64,000 nucleotides of DNA, taken from Heliocidaris tuberculata (taxonomy: Eukaryota; Echinodermata; Echinoidea; Camarodonta; Echinometridae). The stretch lies in assembly GCA_025618425.1 (NCBI GenBank), contig CM046842.1, positions 29,689,581-29,753,580 on the forward strand, given 5' to 3'. Shown here one piece after another: positions 1-11,700 of this stretch; the stretch's first letter is position 1, and each line of letters starts with the position of its first letter. The notes beneath the pieces were generated by a model that worked only from the letters and a program-made list of their open reading frames with translations, ran no database searches and had not been told where the DNA came from. A program made the position numbers and the translations under genes.

Positions 1-181
1 AAGGGGCTTGTCACATGGCCGATAACGATAACAAGATTTCCAATTAAATGTACACCCTACAATGTTTTGTCTACGTGTGAGTATGCTCTAGTCTGTTAAT
101 GGTATAGGTCAGGTGTAGAGTGGGCCTTTAATGAAAAATATCGTTATTAAAATCGTTATCGGACAAATGTGACCAGCCCTT
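1..181. mobile_element. Short TIR element (MITE), GATAACGATAAC family
   Basis: A short non-coding element with inverted ends. The left end reads CCGATAACGATAACAAG and the right end reads GTTATCGGACAAATGTGACC followed by AGCCCTTT. A second copy sits at 39412-40117 and shares the ends and the internal words ACACCCTAC and GAGTATGCTC. The left end may run off the window. Superfamily not assigned. Confidence 0.6.
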
Positions 182-187
182 TATTTT

Positions 188-203
188 GACCTACCCCCAT
201 TTT
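188..203. repeat. Target-site duplication, left copy
   Basis: GACCTACCCCCATTTT occurs here and again, perfectly, at 952-967. The two copies exactly bracket a LINE insertion, so they are read as its target-site duplication. Confidence 0.8.
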
Positions 204-951
204 TTTTCATTAAGTATTTATTGATCAATATAATAGCATTACAGAATCATCAGAACTTGATTAAAACAGTAAAAAACAACAGCAAAAAGAAAGAAAGAAA
301 AAAGAATCAACACATTTAAACCTAGAATTAACGTGGAGTAGCATGTAATAAATCAGCAGAACAAGTGTACTATAGTATTTCTAATACATATTTAGGGAAA
401 CAGCCCCTTAAAAAAAGACCTATACATCATAAAACAAACCTCCATTTACGAAAATGAAATGCAAGTTTTCTTTTCCTTTTAGCTATACGATGCTTAGTTT
501 CTTTACAACCCTTCAAGTAAACTTTAAATCCTTGAAAAGAGGGTAAATTATTCTTGAATTTACATAAATAAATATAATATTTGAAGATAAGGAAAATATA
601 TGTAATAAATTTTTCATCTTGAAGCCCAATTTTTTTTTGAAAATTGGAGGGGTTTAAAATCTTCTTGGTATTTCGAGAAATTACATTAACGATCTCATCC
701 CAAATAGTTTTCACATGGTGACATTCAATGAATACATGAATAAGAGTTTCTGGATGAGTCTGACAAAATGTGCAATTTGGGGAGTCCTTCCTTTTAATTT
801 TGTGCAAGAAATCATTTAGTGCTATAGCTTTATGAAAAAGTTAAGAATAAAAAGATTCGCTTTTGGAAAGACCTTTCATTGAATCCAGACTCTGAAACAT
901 GGGATAAAATTCATTTGAGAAATTTCAAAAGTTCAGTTGACTCTCGCGTGC
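204..951 (-). mobile_element. 5'-truncated, 5'-inverted Tx1/L1-like non-LTR retrotransposon
   Basis: The minus strand (841 to 427) encodes the end of a LINE reverse transcriptase, a zf-RVT-like region with the pattern C-x2-C-x7-H and ECHHVKTIWDEI, then a basic tail ending in FRKWRFVL. The 3' end lies at a T-run (A-tail on minus) at 200-207. The part at about 842-951 is in plus orientation and encodes the piece that should lie just upstream of it (FWKDLSLNPDSETWDKI ending in SSVDSRVR). The 16-bp duplication ends exactly at 951/952. This is the structure expected from twin priming. The element cannot encode a working enzyme; it is a dead fragment. Confidence 0.8.
427..840 (-). pseudogene. LINE reverse transcriptase C-terminus (zf-RVT region)
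   Basis: About 135 codons on the minus strand, open from HKAIALNDFLHKI to the stop at 427. Key residues are C-TFC-QTH with H and EC-HH spacing, then W-DEI, as at the end of Tx1/L1-type ORF2 proteins. There is no start codon of its own; this is the tail of a longer polyprotein cut off by the inversion at about 841. Family assignment is from motif order and not from a search. Confidence 0.7.
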
Positions 952-967
952 GACCTACCCCCATTTT
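952..967. repeat. Target-site duplication, right copy
   Basis: Perfect 16-bp partner of 188-203, lying directly against the inverted 5' segment of the LINE. Confidence 0.8.
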
Positions 968-1092
968 GTACGGAGTACCCCTTCTTTTGTTGAGAGTCAC
1001 CCAGCCCCTAAGAGGTCCTCATTGGGCTACAAAGAATGATGAGCCTGGTGTTCTAAGCTGCGGCTCTCGCATTATGTATATGTATGTGTTAA

Positions 1093-1499
1093 CCCTTTCA
1101 GGACAGGAATTATTTAAGAGCTCAATTGATCACATTTTGTTCTGCAAATTGGCAACAATAATATTTTTCTTTTAGTGCTACGTGGTTCTAATAAGATGTA
1201 ATGTCTTGAAAATAATATACATGGTTAGGAACTTTGTCGAAAAGTTGAAAAAGTTGCCAATTTGGACAACAAACAATGATTTTGAATCTCTCAATGTGTT
1301 GCCAATTTAAGGATGTTCAATCTTATTCTCCTTTTTAAAGTTCCTGGCATCAAACGCAATATGATCATGCAACAAAAATGGACACAGTATGTGCAGAATT
1401 TTTTGCTCTTTCTGCTCATGCATCTGGTATATTTTTTAAGGCTCTAAATCAAAAGTTATTGGGCCAAACCACAAAATGTGGTCAATTGTCTCGAAAGGG
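1093..1499 (+). mobile_element. TTAA MITE, CCCTTTC family, copy 1
   Basis: A non-coding element of about 407 bp flanked by TTAA (1089-1092 and 1500-1503). It starts CCCTTTCAGGACAGGAA and ends AATTGTCTCGAAAGGG. The TTAA duplication and CCCTTT termini are those of piggyBac-type elements. Six copies lie in this window, three in each orientation. Confidence 0.8.
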
Positions 1500-1503
1500 T
1501 TAA

Positions 1504-2130
1504 ATGAAGTGCTTCAAATAACAGCACACTATTCTACCTTATTTTGGTCGTCTCCATAGTGAAAATGAATGAGGGAAGGAAGGAAGGAATGTATGCATGC
1601 ATGCATGGAATGAACTTTATCACCAAAACTTGATGCAGAACAGAAATCTTTTGTAAGCACTGCTAGGGTGCGGAGCCCTTGTTAAACAAGTTGCAAATGA
1701 CAAAATGGATGGCATTAATTTTTACGAAATTACTGTCATGACTGCGATATGATATATAGAGAAGTCGTTAATGCTTAGGTTATATTTACAATAAATGTTG
1801 AATATAATATTCTAATAAATTATATTTAGTGTATCTAGCTGATACATAATGTGTTGTATATAAACATAACATTGTTCTACCTTCAGTTATTTTGCAGTCT
1901 GTCACATAGATTCTACGTAGTCAATAACGTTATGCTATCCTACCTTATTTTAACTTGTTCAATAAATATATCTACTATGTATGTGTTGTAGAATATATCT
2001 TCTTTTTTTTAATGTTCTAACCTATTATGGCAGCCTCGATCTCTATATCTGCAATGTGTGCTGGTTTATATTATGCTAACTTATTTTTGTAGTCTTCAGG
2101 ACTGCAGCCCTACGCAACATCATCCAAAAA
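1504..2130. other. Spacer without recognisable gene
   Basis: AT-rich DNA with short GGAAGGAAGGAA and ATGCATGCATGC runs near 1575-1605. Nothing else recognised. Confidence 0.5.
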
Positions 2131-4057
2131 GTTTTTTTGTTTTGTTTTGTTTTTCAAAATATTTTATTAGAGATTTCATTCAAAATAGATCATTACATAA
2201 AACAAATGTAAATAATTTCAAACAAATACAAATCTTCATTTCGTTTTCATATACCATAGTGTTCACAAGACAAGCATGGAAGAATGTTGGAATGAAATCA
2301 CTAAGTAAATAATATATTGACAAACACTAACGTACGCCCTATACACCCTCCCTATGTCCCACAATGTATAATATTCAATGTAAATGATCTTTCATTCAAA
2401 ATATGTTAATGTTCTTTTCTTTTTTTTGTTTGTTATTTTCCTAGTTCATATAAAGATCTCCTTTAAATGAATAAAGGGGTAAACAAAAATGTATAATTAC
2501 GGTATAATTAAATGAAATACCATTCTTCATGTTATATTCATATCATATATAATAAGATGTGCATTTAACAATTTACCCAAGAGAAGGGGAAAATGATCAT
2601 TCATGAAAAGTAACATAATGCATATTTTTGTATAAACCCTTCATCGGTATACCTTGTTACCCCTTTCGCTACTTAACCCCCACCCCCTTCTCAACATTCA
2701 CATTCACACTCACTAACATCAAACAAACGTACCAAGATTTACACACGCACAACACTAGACACCTGCTCACATTCACATCCTTATTCACTTTCAGTTCTTC
2801 CCATTTCTGTAAGTGTAAATGTAACTTCCCTGCTTTTTTTTTTTCTTCCTCTATACAATCAGCTATATATTTTTGTATTTTCGTAGATGAAGGAACCTGG
2901 CCTTGAGCCCTAGAATGGAAAATTGCATATTTCATAAACATGACCAAAGAATTTACACATTTATTTCTATTTGAATTAACAGGTAATCCCATGAATATAT
3001 CCCCCCAATTCATATCTTTTAATTCAGCCAAGCCAAAATATTCAATACAAAATTGCCATAACGTTTTCACTTTCGCACAGTTCAGAAATATATGAAAGTA
3101 AGACTCAATCTCCTTATAACAAAATGAGCAATAATTGTCCCTCACAAACCCAAACCTCATCAAATGTTCTTTTGTATATATAGCTCCATGTAAAAGTATA
3201 AATTGATATTCCCTTTGTTTTCTAATGAGAGTTATGTTCCTTGTTCGGATAAAAAAGTACATATTTCTTTATTTGTAAAGTTGAAATTGCTGTGACCATC
3301 CTTTACTGTTAAGTTATACGATTCATGTAAATTGTTGATAAAACAGTTTTTTAGTTCTAGATTTAACTACCTGAAAAGTTGTTTCCTGCCCAGCAATATT
3401 CATGTTTATATTAAAGTCAACAAAATCAATTTTCATAAATTTGACCGAAGGAGTAGCATTTTTCCAACTAGTTCGTATGGTATGAGCAATATCAATTATC
3501 TTGAGCAATTGATTTGCATTAATCCCAAGATTTTGAAAATAAACCACAGGCTTTATATGCCCATTGTCAAAAATGTGATTTACAGTGCGTATGCCTTTAT
3601 TAAATAGATCAATATCACAGATCATTTTACCTCTTATACAAATATTATGATTATTAAATATAACCGGATTAACCTCCCCTTCAGAGTATCTATATTTCCT
3701 CATATCTTGCCAAGCCTTCAGCATTTCTGAATAAAATTGTGGTATTTTTAATGTTAATTTAAAAGTGTCAGAGTCGCATAAGAACAGAAATCTCCCACCA
3801 ACTGTTCTGAAACAAAAGTCAAAATACAATTTCCATCCAGCATCCCTTTCTCCATATAATAAATGTTTCAGCCACATCAAACGCTGTGCCTTTACAAACA
3901 ATTTAAAATTCATCATTCTTAACCCTCCATGCGAGTAGTCCTGATACATTGTACTTCTTTTTATGCGGTCTTTACCTGACCACAAAAATTCAAAAGTAAT
4001 TTTTTCCACCTCAGCATGAATGTAGGTGCTGTAAACTTCTTTTTACGTTGCCTCCTC
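2131..4057 (-). mobile_element. 5'-truncated, frameshifted Tx1/L1-like LINE
   Basis: On the minus strand, 4040-3323 encodes the late RT/thumb region (EKITFEFLWSGKDRIKRST, then SHGGLRMMNFKLFVKAQRLM). 3262-2669 encodes the zf-RVT end (C-SFC, HIFLNCAKVKTLWQF). At least one frameshift separates the two ORFs between 3262 and 3323. The AT-rich stretch 2131-2668 looks like 3' UTR and ends in an A-rich tail (T-rich on plus, 2131-2165, with AATAAA on minus). The 5' side is lost against the (GA)n tract near 4058. No target duplication was found. Non-functional. Confidence 0.7.
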
Positions 4058-4062
4058 ATCTC

Positions 4063-4106
<44 letters not shown>
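4058..4106. repeat. (CT)n microsatellite
   Basis: A continuous CT dinucleotide run at the truncated 5' edge of the LINE. Confidence 0.9.
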
Positions 4107-4109
<3 letters not shown>

Positions 4110-4349
4110 TTTTCTGTTCTTTTTTATTCAACGTTCGACTGGAGGGGCACGTGCCCCCATGCTCCTGCATATAACTACAACACTGATAACAGAACAATTA
4201 TAAATTCATTGTTGGGGTTGAAGTAAAAGACGCTTAGCCCTTTCTGGGCCTCTGACCCCTTGATTCGAGCCATTAGAGCCCAAAACAGTTGTTTCAATGT
4301 AGTAGGCCTACGTCAAACCTTTTGGATACCAAAGTTTCCGTTAGAGTTT

Positions 4350-4400
4350 CACACACACACACACACACACACGCATACGCACACCCACCCACACACACGT
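4350..4400. repeat. (CA)n microsatellite
   Basis: CACACA run with CGCA and CCCA interruptions. Confidence 0.9.
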
Positions 4401-4469
4401 CAGTACGGGAGTCGCGCTATTATGACGGAATTATATATATTTATATAATGCATATATACAAGAGTAAGA

Positions 4470-4715
4470 AAATTAATTATACAACAGCTTTGGCAACTCT
4501 CGTGGAAATAAATACAATTGTGAGAAATCAAAACGAGAGAAATCAAAACGAGAGAATAATGGTTGCGTAGCTTAAATCAAAGTTCCCCATGCAGAGCTTT
4601 CCTCCCCTTTTGAAACTTTTTTGCAAAGGTTGAAAAATATTGTCTCCGCCGGGAAACGAACCCGTGTCATTGGCTTAGAACGTCAATGCCTTATACACTA
4701 GACCACGGAGACGGG
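4470..4715 (-). mobile_element. tRNA-headed SINE, copy 1
   Basis: The minus strand starts with a tRNA-like head (about 4713-4640): acceptor arm GTCTCCG pairing with CGGAGAC, A box TGGTCTAGTG, B box GGTTCGTTTCC, anticodon-loop triplet TCT. The body ends in an AT-rich tail (TTGTATAATTAATT on minus). The same head and body recur at 5270-5541, so it is read as a SINE and not a functional tRNA. Confidence 0.7.
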
Positions 4716-4895
4716 CCAGTGGTTTCGGCGACACGAGATTCAGTTGACCGACATATTGAAAAATCTTCAACTTCATTAATCAATTCCTTTATGGGGGGAG
4801 GGGGCAGGTGAGTTTCGAACAATGACAAGCCGCATGCCTCAGCTGGATCCAAGCGAATTCCTTGAGATACATGTATATGTTAGAATACTATACAG

Positions 4896-5263
4896 AGGCC
4901 ACCGCACACCTTACGATCCGACTGGTCTACGACCGGTCTGCGACTGACTGAGTGAGCGGAGATGAATCGCAGGCCAGGGCAGTCACACGCCTCGACACCG
5001 CACATCTTGCGATCCGACTACTCTGATCTGCGACTTGAGCATGCGCTCTTTGCTTTTTGTCATATCAATACTGCTGTCTGATTGGCTAGAAGTTGGATTT
5101 GGTCTCCGATCCAGTTGTAGAGATTCGACATGTCAAATCCTTACGATTGACCTTGCGATTTGTCTCTGACTGGTCTGCGACTCACAAGCTGACAAGAACT
5201 GTGACGTCACATCTCCTTTCACTCAGTCGCAGACCAGTCGGATCGTAATGTGTGCGGTGGCCT
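4896..5263. mobile_element. TIR element, GGCCACCGCACAC termini
   Basis: Ends are inverted: AGGCCACCGCACACC on the left and GTGTGCGGTGGCCTT on the right. The next about 20 bases of each arm (ACGATCCGACTGGTC) also pair. No ORF of its own. The terminal 13 bases match the six MITEs at 44.8-46.8 kb, but the interior differs. It lies between the two SINE copies. Confidence 0.7.
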
Positions 5264-5269
5264 TAAGAA

Positions 5270-5541
5270 AATAACACAACAGCTTTGGCAACTCTCGTAG
5301 AAATAAATACAAAAAGAAAGGAAATGAGAGAATTATTGTTGCGTAGCTTATAATATGAGAAATCAATTGAATTGAATGAGAGAAATAATTTGCGTAGCTA
5401 AATTCATTGTTCCTCCTTACTGACTTCCTTTTTGTGGAAATAACTGCAGGGTTTGCAAAAACTGTCTCCGCCGGGAGTCGAACCCGTGTCTTTGGCACTG
5501 TACGCCAAACGCCTTAGCCACTAGACCGCTGAGGCGGGTTG
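5270..5541 (-). mobile_element. tRNA-headed SINE, copy 2
   Basis: Same layout as copy 1. The tRNA-like head at 5541-5465 has A box CGGTCTAGTGGC, B box GGTTCGACTCC and a perfect anticodon stem TTGGC/GCCAA. The acceptor pairing is broken at two positions, so it is not a working tRNA. The body shares CAACAGCTTTGGCAACTCTC and TTGCGTAGCTTA with copy 1. Confidence 0.7.
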
Positions 5542-5730
5542 AGTGGTATTCGGCTACACCAGGTACAAACATCTTCCAACTATCGCACAAGATCAAGAAT
5601 TAGTAAATTTCTGAATTGCAGAAATTAAGAAAACAAACGAATTTATATAAAACTAACATCTGAAACAAATTTCATTGTTTGTTTTAATATTTATATTCAC
5701 ATTATTCCTTTAATTGTATTTGGCAGGGAC

Positions 5731-8700
5731 ATGGATTCTAATTATTCTGAGATAAATAACAGCGATGCCTCAGACAAGCCCTGTGACAGAGCAGACGACA
5801 AATCCACTTCGGAGCCGCAGAGTCAAGATGATAAATTTGAACGTCAGCTCAAGAGGGCTGTATCTCGTTACGTCACAATTGAAGTACCTGTCGCCCTTAC
5901 ATGTCTCACTTGTCTGATGTTACAGACAATGAAGGTATGTACTATACGATGTTCACTTTAATTCCATTCAGTTTGATTTAACTCTTTCATGACAGGAATT
6001 ATTCAAGGGCTAAATTGATCACATTTTGTTCCTCAAATTGGCCACAAAATATTTTTTCTTTCCATGCTACATGGTTCTAATAAGATGTAATGTCTCTGAA
6101 AACAACACACATGGTTAGGAGCTTTGTCGAAAAATTGATTTTAAAAATGCCACTTTTGACAAAAAACAATGAATTTGAACCTCTAAATGTGCTGCCAATT
6201 TTAAGATTTTCAAGCTTATTCTCCCTTTTAAAATTCCTGGCATCAAACGCCATGCAACAAAAATGGTCACATTGTGTGCAGAAATTTAGCTTTTTCTACT
6301 CATGCATCTGGTATATTTTTAAGTCTCTGAATCAAAAGTTAGTGGGCTAAACCACAAAATGTGGTCAGTTGTCTTGAAAGGGTTCATTCGATTCAGTTTA
6401 TTTTAAACAAACAATTAAATAGACAGGTCAAGGTATCAATATCATATTGAAAAATCCAAAGAGCGAATATTAAAGGTTGATCCCTTTTGCAGTCCTAAAT
6501 TCTGAAGTTGTGTGAGTATGTGATAAATCACAAAAGAATTATAATTGAAAAACTAGTGCGGATGTGAAAAGAATGATAAATTGCTTTTGATAACAATTTG
6601 GTAACACTTTATTTCTTTTTTTTTATTCGAAAAAATAGCGTGATTTTCAAAATTATTTTTTACCGTTACTAGTACATGAACTTGCGTAAACTTCTGAATA
6701 GCTTCCTCTGCGACAAAAGCAAGATTTTCATTTCTTACAGAGGAGTTATAGAACTCGTGACCTTGAAATTTCATAGGCAGTATCTATAGGATGTCTACTA
6801 ACCCTGTGCAAAGTTTTGCGGAATTTTGTGTAAGTCTGCAAAAGGGATGAAGTACCTTAATTTAAAGAGACGGTTGCGTTCTGGTCAAGGTGAATATTGA
6901 TTTTGCGATCTTTCTCATTTTTTAAATGTCAGTTTGGAAGAATATCATGGAAGAATTGTCGCTGAAAAGGATTGATTTTTAGATATAATGTGAAGTACAT
7001 ACAATGTTATAAATGATTGCATGCGTGCATGTGGAGGAGGGTGTGTGTCAGTATGTGTTCGTGTGCTTGGAGGTGTGGGGGTGTCAAACTGTACTGACAT
7101 TCAATTGTAAACTATTTACAAAAAAATTTTTTTGCTGCTTTACCAGGATCATATTGGTTTTATTTTTTTCTTTCTTTCTTTCTTTCTTCCTTCCTTCCCG
7201 TCTTTATTTCTTTCTTTCATTCTTTCTTTCTTTCTGGGTTTTTTTGTTTTTGTTTTTGTTTGTTTGTTTCAGTTTGTTTGTTTGTTGTTGTTTTTTTCTT
7301 TGTTCTATATAGGCTGAGTATCTCCACGATCGATTGGCAGCAAAATACAATCATACGCTGATCCGCAATAGTTCTGCATCAATGTGTGGATCAAACATAA
7401 CATCAAACGAAAGTAACTCCATCGAAGACGATATTCAAGCTGAAACCTCAACATGGCTACTCTACTTAGGACTTGCATATTCCATACCGGGTAAGAACTG
7501 TCCTGTGAAGAAATTTTTCTAAATCTCGGCTCACACGAAGCTTTTAAATTAATAGACAAATAACGCCTCATGTGCAATGGGTATTATGGCAATTACTCCC
7601 AAGGCGTTATTTTGCAGACGTAGGACTACGTCACTGACTATATAGCATGGTATTTGATGCACCATGAGGGAGTGACATCGTACACAAATGGTCCGTGTAA
7701 AATGAAGTGTGCAAACATTACCTTGAATTATTGGTTTGTGGGCTAGTTTGCTACACACGCTTGATTAGCGCAGGTAATTGCGCAATTAAAGTGACGTCTT
7801 GTGTGCGATGGGTATTACTGAACTAGACTCACTTCTCCATGGCATCGTCGTTACTGATCTTTAAAATGCCCGTATTAATACACGTATGTTTATAATCATA
7901 ATCATACATCAGATCAAATGCTGCAAACTTGTTATACTAATTTTTTCATTTTTTTCATTTTTTATTTCTCTACTGTACATGCCCGTTAACTAAAGGTGTA
8001 GCAATAATCCTTCCATCCTTTTTTTTTTTTTTTCTTTCTTTCTTTTTCATTCTACAATGTACTAAAATTTGACATACATGTAGGTGCGATTTATAAGAAA
8101 ATTTAAAAAAATAATAGATTGTCTAATAACAATTGCATTCTTAATATTCTATTGCATCTAGACCAAACGCAGCGTATCCGCACGACCTATTACCTGTTGC
8201 ACACGAGGCATTATTTCAATTGCGCTATTACCTGCGCAGCTGCGCTATTCAAACCTATGAAGGCAATTTGTGCATGTCCAAGTAATTTAATGCCATGACT
8301 TGCACTGTTCATTTTAGTGTATTCACTTTTATATACGATGTCACTCTGACGTATATAGCGAGTCAAAGACCGCACTTGTCCCTGACGCAGTCCGATACGT
8401 CAGCAAATGACGGCTTGTGTACAACAAGCTTACGCTGCATGGGAGGCGTCATTAAGACGGCGTCAGTGACTGAACGGTGCATGATGCGCCATGTGACAGT
8501 GACATCGTACAAAGAGTGATTGCAAAATGAACAGTACCAATATGACATTGCATCTACTGGAAGTATTGGCTCATTGTCTTCACTAGCTTGAGTGATTAGC
8601 GGAGGTTATAACGCAATCGAAATAATGCCTCATCTGCAACGGTCATAATAACGTTGTTCATATCGATCTCCTGTAACTACCAAGCATTTTCGTTACATTA

Positions 8701-11700
8701 TACACGTAGGTGTAGTCATGGCTATCCTTCTGGGTTCTTTGAGCGACAGATTCGGCCGCAAACCCGCTCTTTGCCTGACCATCATGGGAAACTGTTTGCA
8801 ATCGATGGTCTACCTGGCCATCGTTTATTTTCAAGCACCAGTCGAATATTTACTCATTGGAGACATTATCTTGGGCATGAGCGGTGGGCAAGCCTTGCTT
8901 CTGTCAACGGGAGCGGCTTACATCTCCGATGTGACGTCAGAGAAATCACGTACACCAAGAATCATCATCCTCGAAACAATCTTCTTTATAGGTAGGCAAA
9001 GTGGTAAAGGGAGGCAAAACTTTCTTAAGGGGCGGCACAACTCTTTAAAAAATATAATAATCTTCTTAGAAATAATAACACAATTATTAAAGCTTACATA
9101 TCCATCTCTTAGTCAAGAGATTCTCAAGGCCCCTACAAAATAATTTCAGTTAAATGCTCCAAAAGAAATAAAAATGTGTGCATTATCGAGCAGGAAAGTG
9201 AGGTAAGATTTTGAAAACTTCTATTTCTTCCCATTTTCTTCCACGCCGAATTTCCCAGGTATGGGCGCTGGGCAGATTTCTCTAGGAATGGCACTGCAGT
9301 ACAGCGGGGACCAATCCTTCCAGAAGTACATAGCACCACTATGGCTGGCTCTTGGCGTAGCAGTGGCTGCATTGGTGTATACCATTCTACCTAATGTCCT
9401 GATTGAAACGGTGGATAGACGAACTGGAAGAAAGGGTGTCAGGGTGAAAGTCTTGGTCTCGGGAATTCTTGATCTACTCAGGGTATTATTTTGTCTCCTT
9501 CTTTCACGATCGTTACTCGCAAAGAAATAAAGGTGCAAATTTACTTCTCAAACGCTTCCATGTGTACTAGCATCAAGAAATACGATGTAACCTGAACCTC
9601 AAAAAGTGTTAACCCTTTCAAGACAATTGACCACATTTTGTGGTTTGGCTCAATAACTTTTGATTCAGAGCTCTAAAAAAAATATACCAGATACATGAGT
9701 AAAAAGAGCAAACATTTCTGCACACTCTGTGTCCATTTTTGTTGCATGACCTTATTGTGTTTGATAGCAGGGAATTTAAAAAACAAGAATAAGCTTTAAA
9801 ATCCTTAAATTGGCAACACATTGAGAGATTCAAAATCATTGTTTTTTATCGAAATTGGCAATTTTTTCATCTTCTGGACAAAGTTTCTAACCATGTACGT
9901 TGTTTCCAAAGACATCACACCTTATTAGAACCATGTAGCTCTAAAAGAAAAATATCATTGTTGCCAATTTGAAGAATGAAAGGTGATCAATTTAGCTCTT
10001 AAATGATTCCTGTCCTGAAAGGGTTAAATCTGCACTCTGCATAAAGCCTAGTCACACCGCCAAAGCGACTCCACACAGATTCCAAACCGACTGGTTCTTG
10101 CCCATTCGGGGCAATTATTGTTTGTTCTGTCTGGTGTCCGTCTGGGCCCTGTTTCATAAAACTTGTCATCAGTGACAAGTTGCAATAACTGTTTATAAGC
10201 TACTGAAATCCTTGCACATGTATTTGATTGGCTGAGAGCAAATTTGTCGGTAAAAATCACCGACAAGACACTTGATGAGGGGTCCGCTCGCTGTTCATAA
10301 GGACCGCTATTCCTTTAGCACGCGTTATGAATAGCGGTCCTTATGAATGGAGGTCCTTATGAATAGCGAGGTAATTTGTCTATGGTTTGCTCGCTATTTA
10401 GAAGGACCGCGATTCATACAAAACCGCTATTCATTTAACACGCGTTATGGATAGCGGTCCTTATGAATAAGTGGTCCTTATGAATAGCGGCCCTTATGAC
10501 TAGCGAGGTTACCCCCTTGATGAAACGCCCCCCTGATGTCGGTCTCGTTGGTTGCCTCGCTGAATTTCAAGACGTACAAAATGTGACCTATTAAAGGGGC
10601 GACCATTCAAAAGGAATCAGTTACTTTGCGAGAATCACCACAATGTACTAATAGACCATGGGATGACATGGAAAAAGAGGCTCCGTTTTTCTTTTTCGTG
10701 GTCCACATTTTCGCCCCACCTGAAAAGTTGGGGACAAAGGTACTTTTTTGTGCTGAATTCAAATATGAATGTTGCCAAGCCTGAAACTTGCACGTTATCA
10801 TTCTAACGAGGTCTAATTATGCAAATTTATGCATAATTCATTGTTTAAACTATAATACACAGAAAACTGGTATCTTATTAATAATTAAAAAATAGTTTTC
10901 AGGCTAATCTGGACTGCATCATCTAAAAGTGAATATTTCTAATCCATATATGTATATTTTTTTGTAGCATTGATGCCTAATTATGCAAATCAGGCGTCAA
11001 TATGCAAATTCATTTTGGGGGCTATTTAACTAATAATGCTAATATCAAATCACATGAAAGGTGATATTTAAGGGTAACTTTGGGTGCTTACTCTAAATAT
11101 CAATGTTGTAAATCTTAGAAGTGGCAATTAATCGCTGTAATGTGGCCTAATTATGCAAATTTAAGCAAACTATATTGTTTATAACCATAATTCACAAAGA
11201 TCAGTGTGCTCTCAATCAAAAGATGGTATTTAAGGATAATTTGGAATGCAGAATCTGAATGCGAATATTCCAAGCCATAAATATGTAATTATTTTATGAC
11301 AATGATTCTTAATTATGTGAAATATTGACGCTTAATTATGCAAATTTGCATCATATGCAAATCTGTTATTGTGGCTACTCAACTGAAATTTCCTATATCA
11401 GATCATATGAACGGCTATATAGTTTAAGATAACTGGGAGCTGACTGTAAACGTGACTGTTGTCAAGCTTTGAAACTAGCCGTTTGTCACCATATAATGAG
11501 GCTTAATTATGCATATTAATGCAAACCCCATTGTTTAATACTGTATTGCATCGAACAGTTCAGTATCATATGAATGAAAAGTTAGTATTCAGTTCTATTT
11601 CGGACTGCATCATCTGAATTTCAATATTTCTAAGCAATAAATGTGTATACCTTTTATGATATTGGTGCCTAATTATGCTGTAAATTAGGCATCAATATGG

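Noticed and set aside
4640..4715. Functional tRNA-Arg (TCT) gene on minus
   Set aside because: A and B boxes are present, but the same head with its tail recurs at 5465-5541 with broken acceptor pairing, as expected of a SINE.
5465..5541. Functional tRNA gene on minus
   Set aside because: Acceptor stem has two mismatches and an anticodon-loop triplet (ACA) not expected at wobble position A for Cys. SINE head.
7305..7577. 90-codon antisense ORF
   Set aside because: Overlaps MFS exon 2, which joins in phase with its neighbours on plus.
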